The position numbers and the translations under genes are program-made. Source: Hymenobacter negativus (GTDB taxonomy: Bacteria > Bacteroidota > Bacteroidia > Cytophagales > Hymenobacteraceae). Taken from it: a DNA stretch of 64,000 nt. The stretch spans positions 62,001-126,000 of the forward strand of contig NZ_JAGETZ010000003.1 of NCBI RefSeq assembly GCF_017571495.1. Reading direction: 5' to 3'. Positions 49,533 through 58,882 of the stretch are shown in pieces (the stretch's first letter is position 1; each line of letters opens with the position of its first letter). The notes beneath the pieces were generated by a model. That model was not told the origin of the DNA. It worked only from the letters and a program-made list of their open reading frames with translations, and did not search any database.

Positions 49533-51023
49533 TTACGCGTGCACGGCCGGCGCACTCACTTGCGCCTTGTACTCTACAATGTTCTTCGCCATTCCTTTGA
49601 AAATGATGCCGTGAAAAGGCAATACGGAGTACCAGTACAGGCGCCCGGCCAGTCCACGCGGGCGGTAAGCGGCCAGCTGCTCCAGTGTATGGGTACCATC
49701 TTCCTGTTCCTGAATGCGGAACTGCAGCCAGGCTTCGCCGGGTAGCTTCATTTCGGCGTAGAGCAGCAGGCGCCGACCCGGTTTATCGGCCACCAGCACC
49801 CGCCAGAAATCGAGTGGGTCGCCGGCCCGGAGGCGTGAAGGAGAGCGGCGGCCCCGCCGCAGGCCCGGCCCGCCCACGGCCTTGTCCATGATGCCGCGCA
49901 GCTGCCAGAGCCAGTCGGTTTTGTACCAGCCCCGGTCGCCGCCGATGCGCCAGATGTTGTCCAGCACCTCCGCCACAGGCCGCGTAAAAGGCACGCACTG
50001 GCGGTCGAAAAACATGCCGTTTTTGGGGATTTGAATGGCGTCCATGTAGTTCTGGCGCATAGTGCCGCTGCTCACGGCATCGCTCCAGCTACTCACCACT
50101 TCGTTCTGCTCGATGCGCTGGAACGCCAGGGCCAACGCGGCCCGGTAGCTCATGGGCTCGTGCGGAATAACCTGGCTGATGCTGCGGGCGGGGTCGCACA
50201 CGGTATCGTTTTTCAGGCTTTCCACCAAGCTTTGGGCCAATGAAAAAGTGGTACTCGTAACTAAGTACAGCCACCACGACGACAGCCGGGGCGTGAGCAC
50301 GGGCACCGTCACAATCCAGCGCTTGTAGCCGCGCTCGGCCGCTAGCCCCAGCAGCATCTGGCGGTAGGTGAGCACATCGGGCCCGCCCACATCGAAGGCC
50401 TTGCCGAAGCAGGCGTCGTTGTCCAGCACTTCGGTTAGGTAAAACATGATGTCGCGGATGCCAATGGGCTGGCAGCGCGAGTTCAGCCAGCGGGGCGTTA
50501 CCATCACGGGCAGCTTCTCCACCAAATCCCGGATAATCTCGAACGATGCCGAGCCCGAGCCGATGATGATGCTGGCCCGTAGCACCGTCAGCTTGGCTTT
50601 GGTGGCTTCGGCCAGCACGTTTTCCACGGCGCGGCGCGAACGCAGGTGCACGCTCAGGTCGTGGTCATTGGCAATGCCGGAGAGGTAGATGACCTGCCGG
50701 GCCGTGGTCGTGTTCAGGTATTGCGTGAAGTTGTACGCCGACTGCTGTTCCTGCTGAAAAAAGTCGTTGTTGCCGCCGCTCATGGAATGCACCAAGTAGT
50801 AGGCCGCGTCGATATCGGTTGGGACTTCGGCCAGTGATTCCGGCTTGAGCAAGTCGCCCTGCGCCACGCTCACGCGGGCGGCCAAGGCTTCAGGCAGCGT
50901 TTCGGGGAATGAAAAGCGGCGGGCATCGCGCACTAGGCAAACGATGTCGTGGCCCGCAGCGGCCAGCAGCGGCAGCAGGCGCTGCCCAATGTAACCAGTA
51001 GCCCCAGTGAGAAGGATTTTCAT
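49533..51023 (-). CDS. SDR-type NAD(P)-binding protein with C-terminal DUF2867
   Basis: A 496-residue two-domain protein. Residues 1-300: atypical SDR/NmrA-like Rossmann domain starting MKILLTGATGYIGQRLLPLL (GATGYIG dinucleotide loop), with QVIYLSGIAN and LRASIIIGSGSASFEIIRDL. Residues ~330-496: DUF2867 (FDRQCVPFTRPVAEVLDNIW, DWLWQLRGIMDKAVGGPGLR, LYWYSVLPFHGIIFKGMAKN). The Rossmann half commonly acts as an oxidoreductase or epimerase; DUF2867 resembles a lipocalin/START-like fold of unknown role. Start ATG 51021-51023; stop 4 bases from the cyclase stop (convergent). Confidence 0.9.
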   Translation of the reverse strand: MKILLTGATGYIGQRLLPLLAAAGHDIVCLVRDARRFSFPETLPEALAARVSVAQGDLLKPESLAEVPTDIDAAYYLVHSMSGGNNDFFQQEQQSAYNFTQYLNTTTARQVIYLSGIANDHDLSVHLRSRRAVENVLAEATKAKLTVLRASIIIGSGSASFEIIRDLVEKLPVMVTPRWLNSRCQPIGIRDIMFYLTEVLDNDACFGKAFDVGGPDVLTYRQMLLGLAAERGYKRWIVTVPVLTPRLSSWWLYLVTSTTFSLAQSLVESLKNDTVCDPARSISQVIPHEPMSYRAALALAFQRIEQNEVVSSWSDAVSSGTMRQNYMDAIQIPKNGMFFDRQCVPFTRPVAEVLDNIWRIGGDRGWYKTDWLWQLRGIMDKAVGGPGLRRGRRSPSRLRAGDPLDFWRVLVADKPGRRLLLYAEMKLPGEAWLQFRIQEQEDGTHTLEQLAAYRPRGLAGRLYWYSVLPFHGIIFKGMAKNIVEYKAQVSAPAVHA

Positions 51024-51107
51024 GCGGTAGCCGGTGTGGTTATAGAGCGGAAGCGCACGGCTTCCCGTACTCAAACGGCTGGGGCGCCTGCATGTTCGCG
51101 CGGCTTG

Positions 51108-52007
51108 CTACCTGTGTGGTGTAACAGCAGCCTCCTTTTTGGGCAAGGGCAGGCGATAGGATGCCTGCAAGGCCACGCGGTTGTATGACCCCGTGCCAAA
51201 CGTGAGAAAGCCGTTGGCACGCCACGGACTGGTAGCCGGGGTGACTTCCAGCCGCAGATAGCCGAAGCCGTTTTCCTGCTGGTCAAAAGCTACCGACTCG
51301 GGCATGCTAGCGCCCACGATGACGGCCACCGGGCTACGAGGGCCAAAGCCGGTGCCGAAACCTACCTGCCACAGAGGGTTGGCCAAACCCAGCAGGCCGC
51401 TGGCGCCGTAGCCGTTTTCGGCTAGCACCCAGTTGCGCCACCCCACGCGGGTTTGAAAAGTAGGCACTACAGTAGCAGTATCAACGGTGGTCGAACTGGA
51501 TAGAAAGCCACTGGAAGTGGAGCCGTAGTAGCCCACGCGACCCAGCAACAGCCCCACCCCGCCCCGAAACTGCCAGTTTTTGGTATTGAAACCTGCTTCG
51601 AAATGCGGATGAAGCGCTCCGAGCGTGAGCCGGATGGTGCGGTCGGTGCCGATACGAACCCGGTCGGAAGCCGCCAGTAGGTCGAGCCCGATGGTAATGG
51701 TGGTGGTTCGGTTGCGGTATGGCCGGTAAAATTCCTGCCCGAAATCGGCGCCCAGCAGTAAACCATCAAATCGGTGTTCGACTGGTAGGCCAGTACGCGT
51801 GCTGGCACTGCCAAATAGATTAAATCTAGAACGAAAATCGTCGGTGCTATGACCAAACCGGCCACCAGTGTAGCCGCCTCGAAATACCAGAAACGGTCGT
51901 ACTTCGGCCGTTGGCGCGGCTTCAGAGGTCTGCGCCCGACAATTGAGAACAGGCAGTGCACCAAGGGCTATTGCCAACAGCAGAAGAATTGATTTGCAGC
52001 GGTTCAT
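51108..52007 (-). CDS. Putative outer membrane beta-barrel protein
   Basis: A 299-residue exported protein. Signal peptide MNRCKSILLLLAIALGALPV then LNCRAQ. Mature part has alternating hydrophobic/Gly-rich beta strands: VFRGGYTGGRFGHSTDDFRS, TTTITIGLDLLAASDRVRIG, FGYLRLEVTPATSPWRANG, ending NRVALQASYRLPLPKKEA. Consistent with an outer membrane barrel of unknown function. Its upstream ATG at 52028 is an alternative. Confidence 0.68.
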   Translation of the reverse strand: MNRCKSILLLLAIALGALPVLNCRAQTSEAAPTAEVRPFLVFRGGYTGGRFGHSTDDFRSRFNLFGSASTRTGLPVEHRFDGLLLGADFGQEFYRPYRNRTTTITIGLDLLAASDRVRIGTDRTIRLTLGALHPHFEAGFNTKNWQFRGGVGLLLGRVGYYGSTSSGFLSSSTTVDTATVVPTFQTRVGWRNWVLAENGYGASGLLGLANPLWQVGFGTGFGPRSPVAVIVGASMPESVAFDQQENGFGYLRLEVTPATSPWRANGFLTFGTGSYNRVALQASYRLPLPKKEAAVTPHR

Positions 52008-52227
52008 CGGGTGGAGCTTCAGTTCCATTAGTGGCGCCCGAAGACTGCCCGAAGTAAGGCTATGATGTCATACGCCAGCAAATCAATAAAGTGGTTTTCG
52101 GGATTTTGCGAGTAGTTAATGCGGGTAGGTAACTGCTTAAATTAGAATAACTAAGTAGGCTGAATGTCGGATTTTACAACCAGTGGGCCTTCGCTTGATT
52201 AGTTTGAAGCATTGCTTGATTGTTTGA

Positions 52228-52272
52228 AAAAATGGCGGCCCTGCCGAGCGGGTTTCGCTGGACAGGGCCGCC
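52228..52272 (-). terminator. Intrinsic terminator (minus strand)
   Basis: Minus-strand GGCGGCCCTG...CAGGGCCGCC stem followed by ATTTTTT. Follows the T9SS gene at 52317 and separates it from the outer-membrane gene. Confidence 0.8.
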
Positions 52273-52316
52273 TTAGTGCGCCGTATTCCGGTTAAGTTAG
52301 AGTTCCACTTTTATCG

Positions 52317-54029
52317 CTACGGCTTCACCCAACGCCCGCGCCAAGGCTGGCCGGCCACGGTAGTTTCCACTAGGTACACGCCGGCGGTCAGCTCCGAGGC
52401 ATCCAGCGGCACCGTAGTTTCGCCAGCGGCGGGCATGGCTTGCTGATGCACTAAGCGCCCGGTTAGGTCGCGCACCTGCACCGTCAGCCGCTGCGGGTAG
52501 GGTAGGGTGAGGCGCAGGGCCGGGGCCACGCCGGGGTTGGGGCTGATTTCCAGGGGCTGCGCGGCTACTGCGCCACGGCTGGCCAGCAACGTGCCCAGCG
52601 CTCCGTTGTCGCCAATGGTTTGGGCGTAAATGCCGCTGTCCACGCGCTGGTCGGCCCACACGGTTACTAAGTGCCCGTTGGTGTAGGGGAGGGTGGCGTA
52701 GTCCTGCTTTTCGCTGGCTACGCTGCTGAGCATGATGTTGCCGCTACCCGTGGGAAAGGCCGATTGAGCCTGGTAGTCAACCTTAGTAGCCGATAGCGTT
52801 TGGGTGACCGCACTGGTGTTTTCGGTATAGGTGATGATGAGGCCGGTGCCGGTATCGCGCATCGTCTGGGCCGAATAATAGGCGGCGCTAATGGCCTGCA
52901 CGGGTACGCCGCCAGTGGTGAGCTGCACGGCTCCGGTAGCAGGACTCAGGCGCTGCACGGTGAAGCCAGAGGTACTTTGGTTGCTGTTCAGCTCATTCAC
53001 CACTACCCACACTTCGCCGCGTGCCGCCACATATTGCAGCACCCCGCCAATGCGGGCCGTAGCCGTACCGGCCAGTACCTCAGTGCCCGTAGTGCCCCAG
53101 GGCTGGCTGCCATCGGCCAGAATACGCTGGGCATACATGTCGCCCAGGTTGGCGTTAGCCGGGTTGCCGGAGCCCAGCAGTACGTAAAAGCCGCCGCTGC
53201 CATCGGCCACCGGCTCAGGAAGGGCCGCAAAGCCAATGGTTTTGTCGCTCACCCGCACCGGAGCCGCCCACACGGCCACTCCGCTGGCATTGTAGCGTTG
53301 CGCGTACACGGTTGAAATGCCGAGGCCGGAGCCGGTTTCCTCCACGTACTGCACCACTACATCTTCCGAGCCTGGCACGGCCACGAAGCTGGGCCGGCTG
53401 AAGCGCCGGGCGGGTGCTTCAATGGCCAAGGGCGTGGTCCAGAGCGGGATTCCGGCGGCCGAGAGCTTCACCAGCGGCACGGCCCTGGTGCCGCGCGTAG
53501 CGCTGGCCGTGCCGCTGGCATTCCAGCCAATCACCACGTTGTTGCCGGTGGTGATGCCGATGGCGGGCGAAAGCCCCGAGGTAGCTGCCGCATCCAGCAG
53601 TTGGATGCCCGTAGCGCCCCACAGCTGCTGCCCGGTAGGCGAAATCTTGTACACCACGCACTGGGTGCCACCCGTGCGGGTATCCTGAAATGCCAAGATG
53701 GTATTGCCAAGGTTGTCGGTTTTGAGGTCGTAGCGGAAGGTGGCGGTGCCCTGCGGCTGGTTGCTCACCAACAGGCCCGCCGCGCCCAACTGGGGCCGGC
53801 CATTCACGTCGAGCAATTGCAGCCGCATCTGGTAGTTGGTGGTGGCCACGGTTTCAAACCAAGATACCCAAGTGCCGCCATTCGGAGCCGGCGAAATGCG
53901 GGGCACTTCCTCCCGCGTGCCAGCCACATCACGAATAGTCAAATTCTGAGCGGAGTTGGCGCTCCACTGGGCGCTGGCTGAAAAGGTGCTGAGCGTGGCT
54001 GCCAGCAGCAGGAGTACAGGTTGTTTCAT
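52317..54029 (-). CDS. T9SS type A sorting domain protein, secreted
   Basis: A 570-residue secreted protein. Signal peptide MKQPVLLLLAATLSTFSASA. The mature part is a beta-rich, repeat-containing region: APNGGTWVSWFETVATTNYQ, DNLGNTILAFQDTRTGGTQC, KISPTGQQLWGATGIQLLDA recur with variation, resembling beta-propeller blades. The C-terminal ~80 residues have EISPNPGVAPALRLTLPYPQ, VQVRDLTGRLVHQQAMPAAG and AGVYLVETTVAGQ: a T9SS sorting domain. Similar in build to T9SS-exported proteins with no assigned function. Confidence 0.85.
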   Translation of the reverse strand: MKQPVLLLLAATLSTFSASAQWSANSAQNLTIRDVAGTREEVPRISPAPNGGTWVSWFETVATTNYQMRLQLLDVNGRPQLGAAGLLVSNQPQGTATFRYDLKTDNLGNTILAFQDTRTGGTQCVVYKISPTGQQLWGATGIQLLDAAATSGLSPAIGITTGNNVVIGWNASGTASATRGTRAVPLVKLSAAGIPLWTTPLAIEAPARRFSRPSFVAVPGSEDVVVQYVEETGSGLGISTVYAQRYNASGVAVWAAPVRVSDKTIGFAALPEPVADGSGGFYVLLGSGNPANANLGDMYAQRILADGSQPWGTTGTEVLAGTATARIGGVLQYVAARGEVWVVVNELNSNQSTSGFTVQRLSPATGAVQLTTGGVPVQAISAAYYSAQTMRDTGTGLIITYTENTSAVTQTLSATKVDYQAQSAFPTGSGNIMLSSVASEKQDYATLPYTNGHLVTVWADQRVDSGIYAQTIGDNGALGTLLASRGAVAAQPLEISPNPGVAPALRLTLPYPQRLTVQVRDLTGRLVHQQAMPAAGETTVPLDASELTAGVYLVETTVAGQPWRGRWVKP

Positions 54030-54146
54030 TGGAAAGGTGGTTGGACAGAATCGAATGCATAGCCAAAGCGTGAATGTCGCTGAAAATGATGGCTTGTCCA
54101 ATGTGCCTCACCAATGCTACCCAACCCAATTCTGGTGCAGTGCAAC

Positions 54147-54182
54147 AAAACAGCCGCCCCGCGACTAAGCGCGAGGCGGCTG
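54147..54182 (-). terminator. Intrinsic terminator (minus strand)
   Basis: CAGCCGCC (54151-54158) pairs with GGCGGCTG (54175-54182), extended by CCGCG/CGCG pairing; a T-run follows on the minus strand (TTTTGTTGC). Ends the slipin gene. Confidence 0.72.
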
Positions 54183-54202
54183 GTCAGCAGTTCGAACTTT
54201 GG

Positions 54203-54964
54203 CTACTTATCCTGCTGATTAATCATTTGGGTGAAGCTTTTCGCCGCGTTGGTGAATTCTGATGGGATGAGCACCACCGTCGTGGTGTTGTTGTCGATAC
54301 CGATTTCCGACAGCATCTGCATGCGGCGCAGCTCCAGGGCAATTGGGCTTTCCTCCATCTGCTTAGCGCCCTGCGTGAGCTTGATTGACGCCTCCAGTTC
54401 GGCCTCGGCCTTGATAATGCGGGCGCGCTTCTCGCGAATGGCCTCCGCCTCGCGTGCCATGGCCCGCTGCATGGATTCCGGAATTTCTACGTCTTTGATT
54501 TCGACCAGCTCAATTTTCACGCCCCAAGCCTCGGTAGCTGCGTCCACAATCTGCATCAGCGCGGAGTTGATGGCGGCCCGCTCACGCAGCACTTCATCCA
54601 GTTGGTGTTGGCCGATGATGTTGCGCAAGGCTGTGACCGATAACTGGTAAACCGCTTGGTTGAAGTTGGCCACCTTGATGATGGCGTCGGCCGGGTTCAC
54701 CACCCGGAACCACAGCACGGCGTTCACCTTAATGGTTACGCTGTCCTTGGTGATGGTTTCCTGCTGCTCCAAATCCACCGTTTTAGTGCGGATATCAATG
54801 GTCTGTTGGCGCTCCAGAAACGGAATTATCCAGTACAGCCCCGGCCCCCGCCCGCCCACAAACCGGCCCAGCCGAAACACAATGGCCCGCTCGTATTCCT
54901 GCGCAATGCGGATGCCGGATAGCAGGATGAGAACAACAATGAGAAGAATGATGGACAGCGACAT
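54203..54964 (-). CDS. Slipin/stomatin-like SPFH protein
   Basis: A 253-residue membrane-associated SPFH/band 7 protein. N-terminal anchor MSLSIILLIVVLILLSGIRI. SPFH domain ~20-190: EYERAIVFRLGRFVGGRGPG, DLEQQETITKDSVTIKVNAV, QHQLDEVLRERAAINSALMQ. Helical C-terminus: IPESMQRAMAREAEAIREKR. Known relatives form membrane rings that organise proteases or transporters; a NfeD partner is often adjacent but none is visible here. Confidence 0.93.
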   Translation of the reverse strand: MSLSIILLIVVLILLSGIRIAQEYERAIVFRLGRFVGGRGPGLYWIIPFLERQQTIDIRTKTVDLEQQETITKDSVTIKVNAVLWFRVVNPADAIIKVANFNQAVYQLSVTALRNIIGQHQLDEVLRERAAINSALMQIVDAATEAWGVKIELVEIKDVEIPESMQRAMAREAEAIREKRARIIKAEAELEASIKLTQGAKQMEESPIALELRRMQMLSEIGIDNNTTTVVLIPSEFTNAAKSFTQMINQQDK

Positions 54965-55031
54965 GGCGGGTTGGGGTTAGGAGAGGTTTTGGGGGATGTA
55001 TCGCTGTTGGGGCATTGGCATTACAGCCAGA

Positions 55032-55652
55032 TTAATCGATAAATACAGGTCGAATATTCTCGATGACCCATTTGCCTTGTGGGCGAATAAGCAAGAATTC
55101 CAAGTCAACTCCTTCCCGTAAATCTGCGGGTTCTGGAAGCTGGGAGAAATATACCCGTGCCGTATCACCCCGAACAGTTGTAGTGGGTGTCGTGCGAAGC
55201 AGCTTTTCCAAATCGGAAGCCGGGTCTTGCGAAAAAACAACTTGGTCGTAATTAAGCCCTTGGGGTGGGCCGCTCGATTGTCGGTCTGCCTGCATTGTGC
55301 TATCGGCCTTTTGAATTGCCCTTCGTTCGTTTACCAAGTAGCCCTCGGACACAAACCCGCTAGCCCTGAAGACATTCAAGTATAGTTCCGCAACCCTAAA
55401 ATCTACTTTATAAATATCAGATGTGTCGCCATCATCGGTTAACCAAGCTGGCACAATTGGCAGGCTGCCTAACGAATCCTGTGTTGGACGATACCAGGCC
55501 AAAAACTGCTGCACTGTTGCAAGGGGGCTTGCAGCCGTTGTAGTTCTTCTTGGTTGTGAGGAAGGTTGCTGCACATCTTTCTTTGCCACATCGGAGGAAC
55601 AAGAGGAAACACCAACAACAATTAAAATACTTACTAGCGTTACGATTCTCAT
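55032..55652 (-). CDS. DUF3828-like lipoprotein
   Basis: A 206-residue lipoprotein. Signal with lipobox: VSILIVVGVSSCSSDV. The mature part has SPLATVQQFLAWYRPTQDSL (the DUF3828-like opening), VDFRVAELYLNVFRASGFVS, GLNYDQVVFSQDPASDLEKL, ending LLIRPQGKWVIENIRPVFID. Resembles secreted NTF2-like/DUF3828 proteins; role unknown. More AT-rich than neighbours. Alternative start 55673. Confidence 0.72.
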   Translation of the reverse strand: MRIVTLVSILIVVGVSSCSSDVAKKDVQQPSSQPRRTTTAASPLATVQQFLAWYRPTQDSLGSLPIVPAWLTDDGDTSDIYKVDFRVAELYLNVFRASGFVSEGYLVNERRAIQKADSTMQADRQSSGPPQGLNYDQVVFSQDPASDLEKLLRTTPTTTVRGDTARVYFSQLPEPADLREGVDLEFLLIRPQGKWVIENIRPVFID

Positions 55653-55677
55653 AAAGCGGTTATTATAATACATAATC

Positions 55678-57036
55678 CTACCGCCCTACCACCGGCAGCA
55701 CGGCTACGCTCTCGTGCCCGGCGGCATCCATGGAGGCCACACCGAAAATGAAATTGTCCTTACTGATGGACAAATCGGCCGTAGTGCCCGAGACTGGGAT
55801 GCGTTGCTGCCACTGCGGGGCGCTGGTTTCGCGCACCAGCACCACGTAGCTGCTGGGTTTGGGGCCGGTGGCCGGCGCTTGCCAGCGCAGCTCGGTGCGG
55901 TTGGTAAGATTAGCGGTGAGGACTTCGACCTTGACGGGGGCGGCGGGGGCGAGAGCCAGGGCGGCCATGGTGGCGAGGTTGATGCCAGCGTTGCGACGTA
56001 GGTATGCGAAATCCATGCCTTCGACGACGTCGCCGTAGGCACGGCCTTTTTCGGTGCGCAGGTCCTGGTGCTGGTGCGTGAAATCCTCGTTCATCTCGGT
56101 GAAGCGGACGGCGGCAAAGCCCTGCTGGTTGAACGGCGTGTGGTCGCCGCCGCGCAGGAAGCGGTCGGGGCGATACTCCAGCACGGCTTGATGGCCGTGG
56201 CCGTAGAGTTGGGCAGCCCGGTTGATGAAGCGGGCCAGCTGGCGGCTGGGCGCGTCGTTCTCGGAGCTAAGCTGGCGGCGGACTTTGGCCTGTTCGGGCG
56301 TCTCGTTGGCCGGTACGCCTTCGCTGAACACGCGCAGGCGCTTGTCGTCGCTGATTTCGGGGTCGAAGCCGTGGGAGTTGCCCACGATGTCGTTGTTGAG
56401 CATGGCAATCAGGTTCCAGCCTTCTTTCTTGGCGCGCTCGGCCAGGTGGCCGGAGCCGTAGAGGCCCTGCTCTTCGCCCTGCACAGCCACGAACTTGAGG
56501 GTACAGGGAAATTTCTGCCCGGCCAGCACGCGGGCCAGCTCCATCACCAGCACGGTGCCGGAGCCGTCGTCGTTGGCGCCGGGGGCGTCGGCAATGGCGT
56601 TCATTACGTCGCTCACGCGCGAGTCGATGTGGCCGCTCACCAGAATGACGCGGGTATCGGCGGGGTCGGTGCCGGGCAGGGTAGCCAGCACGTTGGCCAT
56701 GAGCACGGGCCGGTTGATGCGGCGGCCATCAGGCTTGATGGTGAAGGTATCCATCTCCACGGTCATGCGTCCGCCACCGGCCTTGCTGTATTTCAGGAAC
56801 TCGTCGCGCACCCAGTTGCGGGCCGCACCGATGCCGCGCGTAGGACTCTGCGTGTCACTCAGCGTATGGCGCGTGCCAAATGAAACCAGCTTTCGAACGT
56901 CAGCCTCCAGGTTTTTGGCCGAAATCTCATCCACCAGCTTTTGAATGGCCGGGTCGGCTAGCGGCAGGAGCGGGGCCGGCTTTTGGGCGAGAGCCGCGAA
57001 GGGGGCTAGGAGAAGCAGGAGGACCGGAAATTTCAT
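55678..57036 (-). CDS. M28 family metallopeptidase
   Basis: A 452-residue secreted zinc peptidase. Signal peptide MKFPVLLLLLAPFAALA. The M28 domain has VILVSGHIDSRV (first metal ligands), PGANDDGSGTVLVMELARVL (bridging Asp), VQGEEQGLYGSGHLAERAKK (catalytic Glu pair), NNDIVGNSHGFDPEISDDKR (Asp) and HQHQDLRTE (final His). A C-terminal ~80-residue beta domain (VKVEVLTANLTNRTELRWQA) is fibronectin-like. Probably a periplasmic or outer-membrane aminopeptidase. Confidence 0.92.
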   Translation of the reverse strand: MKFPVLLLLLAPFAALAQKPAPLLPLADPAIQKLVDEISAKNLEADVRKLVSFGTRHTLSDTQSPTRGIGAARNWVRDEFLKYSKAGGGRMTVEMDTFTIKPDGRRINRPVLMANVLATLPGTDPADTRVILVSGHIDSRVSDVMNAIADAPGANDDGSGTVLVMELARVLAGQKFPCTLKFVAVQGEEQGLYGSGHLAERAKKEGWNLIAMLNNDIVGNSHGFDPEISDDKRLRVFSEGVPANETPEQAKVRRQLSSENDAPSRQLARFINRAAQLYGHGHQAVLEYRPDRFLRGGDHTPFNQQGFAAVRFTEMNEDFTHQHQDLRTEKGRAYGDVVEGMDFAYLRRNAGINLATMAALALAPAAPVKVEVLTANLTNRTELRWQAPATGPKPSSYVVLVRETSAPQWQQRIPVSGTTADLSISKDNFIFGVASMDAAGHESVAVLPVVGR

Positions 57037-57074
57037 GGAAGTAAGGTAGGATGGAATGAGATAAATGAGAAAAA

Positions 57075-57175
57075 AGAACGTCATGCTGAGCAAAGCCGAA
57101 GCACCTCTACCGTCACCTAGTAAATCAATTACTTGCGCGGTAGAGATGCTTCGGCTTTGCTCAGCATGACGTTCT
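57075..57175. repeat. MITE/REP-like palindrome, copy C
   Basis: 38-base arms 57075-57112 and 57138-57175 (GAACGTCATGCTGAGC..), one mismatch, 25-base centre. Stem core CGTCATGCnGAGC..GAAGCa is shared with copies A and B, but the centre differs. Lies between the SseB and M28 genes. Confidence 0.9.
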
Positions 57176-57199
57176 GAGCATTAGCTAAATAACTGGTGC

Positions 57200-58147
57200 T
57201 TATCCTTTCGTGTAAAACGGTTCAACCTGCTTGAAATAGGGGTTTACGCCCTCTTCTGAATCCAGGTCCAGCAGCATCAAATCCACGAACTGGTAGGCGT
57301 TGGTTTTGCCCTCGAGTACGGGGCCGAGCTCCTGCATGAAGCTGGGGTCTGGGTTGGTGCTAAGGAAGGCCATGAGCAGGCGGGGCACGTCGGGGTTGTT
57401 GGCCAGTTGCATCTGGGCGAGGTAAGCAGCTTCGATGTGGGGCTGGGTAGCGGCCCAGGCGGCAATAGCGTCGGCCACGGCGGCGGGGTGCTCGGCGGGC
57501 TGGCTAAGTAGCACCTGCGCATCGCCGCCGGCCGGCGAGAGCGGGCCGGTGAGCTGGCCGTTGAGGAGGGCCGCCAACTCGTCCTTCGGCAGGAGCTTAC
57601 CAGCGGGTGAGAAGGGGTTCAGTACACAGTCCTGGCCCTGTACCATGCTGAAAAAAGCGTGGCCGGGGATGCGGACGTAGCTCACGGGGCCATTGTCGAC
57701 ACCGCCGTCGCTTAGGCGCGGCGGCGAGGAGAAGACGGGCAGCTTGCCGTCGTTGAGCACTTGCAACTGGATTTCCTGACCTTCCGCGAGCTTCACTTCG
57801 CCGGGCTCGATGCCTTCCATCGGGGCCAGAATCATGAGAATTTCTTCCTGCAGCAGCGCTTGGTAGAAAGCCGGACGAGCGTTTTCATCGGTGGCGGCCA
57901 GCAGCAGAAGCTGCTCCAGCACGTTCTCGGGCTCGAAGGGCATGGGGGGCGGCTCGGGCAGCTGGAAGGCCGGCGGCATGGCGGGCATGGGCGGGATGCC
58001 GGGCTCGGGGGGGGCCGTGTATTTAGAGCCCTGGTAGCGGGGGCCCGTGGCGGGTTTGTCGGCGGCAGGAGTGGGAGCGCCGGGGGTGGCGGGAGTGGCC
58101 GGCTTGGGGTCGGCGGGTTTATTTTTCAGGAAGTCTAGCAGGCCCAT
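57200..58147 (-). CDS. sseB: SseB family protein
   Basis: A 315-residue SseB (enhanced serine sensitivity)-type protein. Residues 1-70 form a Pro-rich, disordered linker (PKPATPATPGAPTPAADKPA). Two SseB domains: N-terminal ENVLEQLLLLAATDENARPA, FYQALLQEEILMILAP, VSYVRIPGHAFFSMVQGQDC; C-terminal HIEAAYLAQMQLANNPDVPR, DPSFMQELGPVLEGKTNAYQ, FVDLMLLDLDSEEG. Role unknown; in E. coli overexpression suppresses serine sensitivity, and SseB-like domains also occur in secretion and immunity contexts. Confidence 0.85.
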   Translation of the reverse strand: MGLLDFLKNKPADPKPATPATPGAPTPAADKPATGPRYQGSKYTAPPEPGIPPMPAMPPAFQLPEPPPMPFEPENVLEQLLLLAATDENARPAFYQALLQEEILMILAPMEGIEPGEVKLAEGQEIQLQVLNDGKLPVFSSPPRLSDGGVDNGPVSYVRIPGHAFFSMVQGQDCVLNPFSPAGKLLPKDELAALLNGQLTGPLSPAGGDAQVLLSQPAEHPAAVADAIAAWAATQPHIEAAYLAQMQLANNPDVPRLLMAFLSTNPDPSFMQELGPVLEGKTNAYQFVDLMLLDLDSEEGVNPYFKQVEPFYTKG

Positions 58148-58339
58148 AGTGAATTCAGAATGCTGAGTGGATTGGAGCGCAATCTACGGCGAAAAATGGG
58201 TTGAAGAAGGGAGAATTAGCGAAGAATTAGGAAGGAAGAATGAGGAATTAGCATCGTGGTGGCCGGTTATGCTTAGTTTGGTGGGCACTTGCACAGGCCC
58301 TTGTCAACTTAAGAAAGACCGGCCATTCCTGCCTGGTTC

Positions 58340-58735
58340 TTACCGACAGCCTTCCAGCTGCTTCTCCACATCGTGAATGGTGCGGGGGGCGGCTTCGTTG
58401 CCCCAGTGGCTTTCGATGTAGTTGAGCAAATTGGTAAGCTGGGCGGGACTGAGGCCTTTGTTGCTGGGCATCACGTTGTGGTAGCCAATGCCGTTTACCA
58501 CGATAACGGCATTCTGGCCGTTGCGGAGCAGACAGGGCAGCTCGCCGCGGTGGTCGGTGAGGTAGTCGGAGCCGGCCAGTGGGGGGATGAGGCGCTCCAG
58601 GCCCTGGCCCTGGTCGCCGTGGCAGCTGGCGCAATGCTGCACGTAGAGTCGCTCGCCCTGGTGGCGGTTGTTGCTGAAGCAGCCGGGAAGAGCGAGCAAT
58701 GCCAGAACGGCGAAAGGGAGGGAGCGACGGGGCAT
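58340..58735 (-). CDS. Cytochrome c lipoprotein
   Basis: A 131-residue class I cytochrome c with lipobox (VLALLALPGCFSNN). Heme motif CASCHGDQGQG; axial Met in NVMPSNKGLS followed by PAQLTNLLNYIESHWGN. Likely an electron carrier anchored to the membrane. Follows the SCO gene in the same direction (148-base gap), as in cytochrome oxidase assembly/respiratory clusters. ATG 58733-58735 chosen; earlier ATGs are possible (to 58780). Confidence 0.85.
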   Translation of the reverse strand: MPRRSLPFAVLALLALPGCFSNNRHQGERLYVQHCASCHGDQGQGLERLIPPLAGSDYLTDHRGELPCLLRNGQNAVIVVNGIGYHNVMPSNKGLSPAQLTNLLNYIESHWGNEAAPRTIHDVEKQLEGCR

Positions 58736-58882
58736 TGTTGGATGATTTAACGGCGGCATCGTTCGGGCGTTGGGCCTCACCCTCTGCCCCCTTCTCCGTC
58801 ATTCCGCGCATCAAGCGGCGTAGGGGCCGGGGGAAAGGCCCTCCACCCGCGTCATCTGAGCAGTGAGCTACACAAGATGCTT

